Shown: positions 60,750 to 64,000 of the stretch, piece by piece
Numbering within the stretch: position 1 is the stretch's first letter
How the letters are laid out: every line of letters starts with the position of its first letter
NCBI GenBank assembly: GCA_021464415.1
Contig: CM038466.1
Location: 33,882,833 to 33,946,832 of the forward strand
Source: Lonicera japonica
Taxonomy: Eukaryota; Streptophyta; Magnoliopsida; Dipsacales; Caprifoliaceae
Direction: 5' to 3'
Length of the DNA: 64,000 nucleotides
Program-made: the position numbers and the translations under genes
The notes under the pieces: generated by a model
Databases searched by the model: none
Seen by the model: the letters and a program-made list of their open reading frames with translations, nothing else
Told to the model about the DNA's origin: nothing

Positions 60750-61927
60750 TCTATATTATAAAACATCAAGTTTGACTAAATTTATTCTTAAAAAATATAA
60801 AAATCTAATGGTTGAAAATATACATATTATGGTGTGCATTAACTCTACTCCATTGGATGAATTTTATACACACATCAAGATATCACTTAAAGTTAAAACA
60901 CTCACACCAATAATTTTTTCTATATTAAAAATGCCATAACTTAAAATAAAAAATTCAAAATTTAATATTTAAAATCTACTAATCAAGATCAATTAAACAA
61001 GATCCATCATGACTATAAAATTATGTAAAAAAATAAAAAATTATTAAGTAATATTTAACACCAATAATATTTTTTTACATTAAAAATGTCATAACTTAAA
61101 ATAAAAAATAAAAAAATTAATATTTAAACTCTACTAATGAAGACAATTTATAAAAATATTTAAATATACTAATCAAGATCAATTAAACAAGATTCATCTA
61201 AAAATAAAAAAAATTACTATTTAATATTTAAAATATACTAATCAAAAAATTTAATAAAAAAATAATATTTAAATCTACTAATCAAGATCAATTAAACAAG
61301 ATTCATCATGACTGTAGAATTATGTAAAAATAAATAAATTATTGAGTAACATTTAACACTAATAATATGCACACAATAAATTTTCACACACCAATCATTT
61401 TTTTTATACTTAAAAACGTCATAACTTAAAATAAAAAATTCAAAATTTAATATTTAAAATCTACTAATCAATATCAATTAAATGAGATCCATCATGCATA
61501 TAGAATTATGTAAATAATAATAAAAAAAATTATTGAATAACATTTAAGGATGTACTTTATGTGTTCATACATTATTGGTCATCTCAGTATGTCATTTTTA
61601 GGAATGATAACAATATATCAGTCAAAATTTTAAACTATTTTCAAATCATACCAACAGACGTAATTGAATTATTTTCGCATAAGGCCTTGAGTTTAATTTG
61701 TTAAAAACTTATTTTGCCGAGATCAAAATAAGATAAAAAAATATGATTAAAAATTTCTTTAAAATTTAAAAATAATTCGGTCCAATCCGGTCTATTTTTA
61801 GTTTTTCTAGCATGAAGATATATTGAATCTAAATTTGTCGATTTAGATTTATTACACGTTACTTCTTTTTATCTTATTATCAGTTCTTATTTAATTTACC
61901 GTGCCGGATGGCACGGGTATACCCTAG
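60750..61927 (+). mobile_element. Non-autonomous Helitron
   Basis: The 5' end TCTATATTATAAAACATC follows an A (60749). The 3' end has a hairpin GTGCC-GGAT-GGCAC (61901-61914), then GGGTATACC and CTAG (61924-61927), followed by T. This matches Helitron structure: TC start, hairpin and CTRR end, insertion between A and T, no target duplication. The 1178-bp interior holds degenerate repeats (ATGCCATAACTTAAAATAAA, CTACTAATCAAGATCAATTA) and no Rep/helicase coding. Confidence 0.78.
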
Positions 61928-63159
61928 TATATATATAAAGGAAAATGTTTTTTAAAACTTAAAAATGATAAAGAATTATGTAGTTAAAATTTAAAATATA
62001 CTTTTAATAATTGATAATGTCTTTAGTACGAGTTATAACTTAATATTTTTAATTTACATACTATACTATAAACTCAAGACGTATTTCAAACACTTAAAAC
62101 TATTTCAATTTAAAAAAAAATTACTTCTAACAAAAATTATTTATATATATATAAACAAGACGCATATATGCATATAGCAAGTTCATAATAATATAATTCG
62201 TACATACACCAGAGAGTGATGGGTGACAATTTATTGTTACCATCAGTGGAATCTTGACAAGCAATCGAATACAATGTATTATAAGAAAGTTCATTATTAC
62301 TCAATGGTGCTAAAAATGGGCTGATATGGGTGTGAAATGGTGTGTTATTTTTGGGTCATTTAAGACCCTATTTAATTTTCGTAATAAAATTTGGTACCTA
62401 CTTTTATTAATACTTGAATTTTAACCCCTAAAATAATAGAGGTGGTAAGTCAATGAGTCAGACTATTAATTGTATAAAATATATTATCAGTCTTCCTAAA
62501 ATGTCCTTAATGAACCGTAATCATCTCATATTTCTCTCTTAATCTTTTTTCTCTCCATGCCCCACCAGTAGCACATACCGCCGTCCGCCGGAGATGACAT
62601 CCACGCCAAAAATCGCGGTGACGTCACACCTCCCTAAACTCTCAAGCCCAACTTCCAAATCACCATTACAACTTCAAAAACAACCAACCACCACCCCTTT
62701 TCTTTCGGTCCCTCCCTCCCCAGTCCCACCGTGGCAAGCACCACCCTCAAATGAGGAAGCCCTCTATGGTGGTGATTCTTTAAACCACTAGAGGAAATGA
62801 TGAACCCATTTGCAAATGAGCCAAAATAATGCATATGATTTTTGTGAAACAGAGGAGAGCATCGGAGAAGAAAGAGGCAGAGAGGGGAAAGTGAAAAAAG
62901 GGAGGTTTTGAGGGAGATTTTATGTATGTTTTTTAAAAAATAATAATGAGAGGATTCGATTGAGTTTCTGGACCTTCTTCGACTCCTGCACGTCAATTTT
63001 TTTTCTCAATTTCTATCATACTTATTTTTTTGCCCCATTGATTTTCAAAGGTACCCAATAGGGATCGAAGCTTTGGTAGAGAGAGAACTAATTTGAACTC
63101 AATAACTCATCCTCCTCTATTTTCTGCCTGCGATTTTCCTCTTCTCCTTTGATTTTTTT
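61928..63159. other. Intergenic DNA
   Basis: 62534-62800 is GC-richer, with a Ser/Pro-rich open frame on the plus strand (62594-62791) that matches nothing known and is probably not a gene. The rest is AT-rich. Confidence 0.4.
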
Positions 63160-63633
63160 TGTTGGAATTAAATCACTTAAGTCATCATGTCAAATCATCA
63201 AGAACTAAATTAAAACAATGAAACCGCGTACCTGGATTCATGATAAACAAATGCGGAATAAGATGATCGATCACAATAACATCACGGATCGAGCGGGTAC
63301 GTGGTCTTCTTCAACCAAATCGCCTTATTGTCTTCATCGGAATTTTTGGTTCTCTTCCAGATGGGGAGAAGGGAGCCGTATTTTGATTTGGTGTCTTGGG
63401 GACCATAACCCTAATATCTACTTTATATATAGTCTAGTTAGGGTTCCCATAAAACTCTAACAAGCCCATACAAGGTATCTACACATTTTGCCCACATTTA
63501 TTTGAGTAGTCTTATGGGCTCTACTAAAAATTAATTAGACCACTAAAAATTAGCCCATTAATTAAATAGCAAATATAATTGAAATATTATAATATGTTGC
63601 CCACATAAATTAGAAAATATAAATTTTCTAACA
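63160..63633 (-). repeat. 3' LTR of a second LTR retrotransposon (474 bp)
   Basis: The plus strand begins TGTTGGAATTAAATCAC and ends AATTTTCTAACA. On the minus strand it is preceded by AAGTGGGAGAT, a typical copia polypurine tract, at 63634-63644. TATA-like sequence and a CCCTAA-containing stretch lie inside. The other LTR is beyond the window. Confidence 0.8.
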
Positions 63634-64000
63634 ATCTCCCACTTGGGCTATATATTATTCCTGAAACAATTATATCACATAATTCTTTAAACGCGCATCA
63701 GTATGCTATTTATCCTTAAACTTCTCCTTAAACAATCTGGTCTATCTCATGTACGAGTAATGGAATTACCGCAGCTTTTATCACAGTAAGGTCGTGACTA
63801 AACTACGATTATCACCATACTAATACACTTAATAACATAGATCAAATGTGGATGAGTAGCATGAAAATTACATGCAATGTGATCTTAGACATGACTATTT
63901 CTAACTGGCCCAACTTTAATGAGATCAACATTAACCGTCCAAACTTTATGTTAAACCACAATGGAAAGAAATAAAACAAATATTCAGAGTTAAGACGAAA
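63634..64000 (-). mobile_element. Internal 3' tail of the second LTR retrotransposon (partial)
   Basis: Non-coding sequence between the polymerase gene and the 3' LTR, opening on the minus strand towards the LTR with GCCCAAGTGGGAGAT. Gag-pol would lie to the right of the window. Copia is favoured by the form of the purine tract, but no domain is in view. Confidence 0.65.

Noticed and set aside
62594..62791. Ser/Pro-rich 65-codon frame on the plus strand
   Set aside because: Low complexity, overlapped by a longer minus-strand frame, and without splice or homology support.

Overview
The window is plant nuclear DNA, most likely from a dicot. Genes have GT-AG introns, intergenic DNA is AT-rich, and the transposons are typical plant types: Ty1/copia with an initiator-Met tRNA primer site, plant L1 and RTE LINEs, a tRNA-derived SINE, Tourist-, Mutator- and Helitron-like elements. 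I identify no species. Very little is host coding sequence; most of the window is transposable elements and several layers of tandem duplication.

Layout. 1-7.45 kb is non-coding, with a 573-bp tandem duplication (2557-3900) whose second copy holds a SINE, and a Tourist-like MITE (4499-5049). 7461-12718 is a nearly complete, recent Ty1/copia element on the minus strand. Its two 212-bp LTRs differ at one base and are flanked by AATAC target duplications, but gag-pol carries a frameshift and an in-frame stop. It lies about 150 bp upstream of a neprosin-domain gene (12867-14361, plus strand, at least five exons). Both positions matching the catalytic glutamates of that gene are Gln, and its signal-peptide exon is not found. 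A decayed L1 LINE follows (about 14.8-16.8 kb, minus).

17.9-24.5 kb is the gene-bearing minus-strand block. It holds a possible small gene with a duplicated last exon (17948-18423) and a divergent STP-like sugar transporter (19041-22114). Upstream of the transporter are acidic and proline-rich repeat exons (22208-22845), then two further exons (24192-24527). These last exons make either a separate 77-residue membrane protein or the start of a chimeric transporter. 25152-26894 is a seven-copy 249-bp satellite with a dimeric higher-order pattern.

From 29.1 to 57.06 kb a segment of about 14 kb is present twice (29134-42930 and 43251-57060), almost identical, with a 100-N assembly gap at the junction. 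It is either a recent tandem duplication or an uncollapsed second haplotype. Each copy holds an RTE LINE remnant, a foldback MITE, a Mutator-like element with about 195-bp inverted ends, and two solo LTRs. Each copy is itself built from two diverged older units, and a third partial unit follows at 56.9-58.9 kb, so the older units give empty sites for some insertions.

58.2-58.5 kb is a cluster of palindromic repeats, 60.4-61.9 kb a non-autonomous Helitron, and 63160 to the end the 3' LTR and internal tail of another LTR retrotransposon cut by the window edge. The features most worth following are the chimeric repeat/transporter gene with its in-phase array of splice acceptors, the doubly substituted neprosin, and the palindrome cluster.
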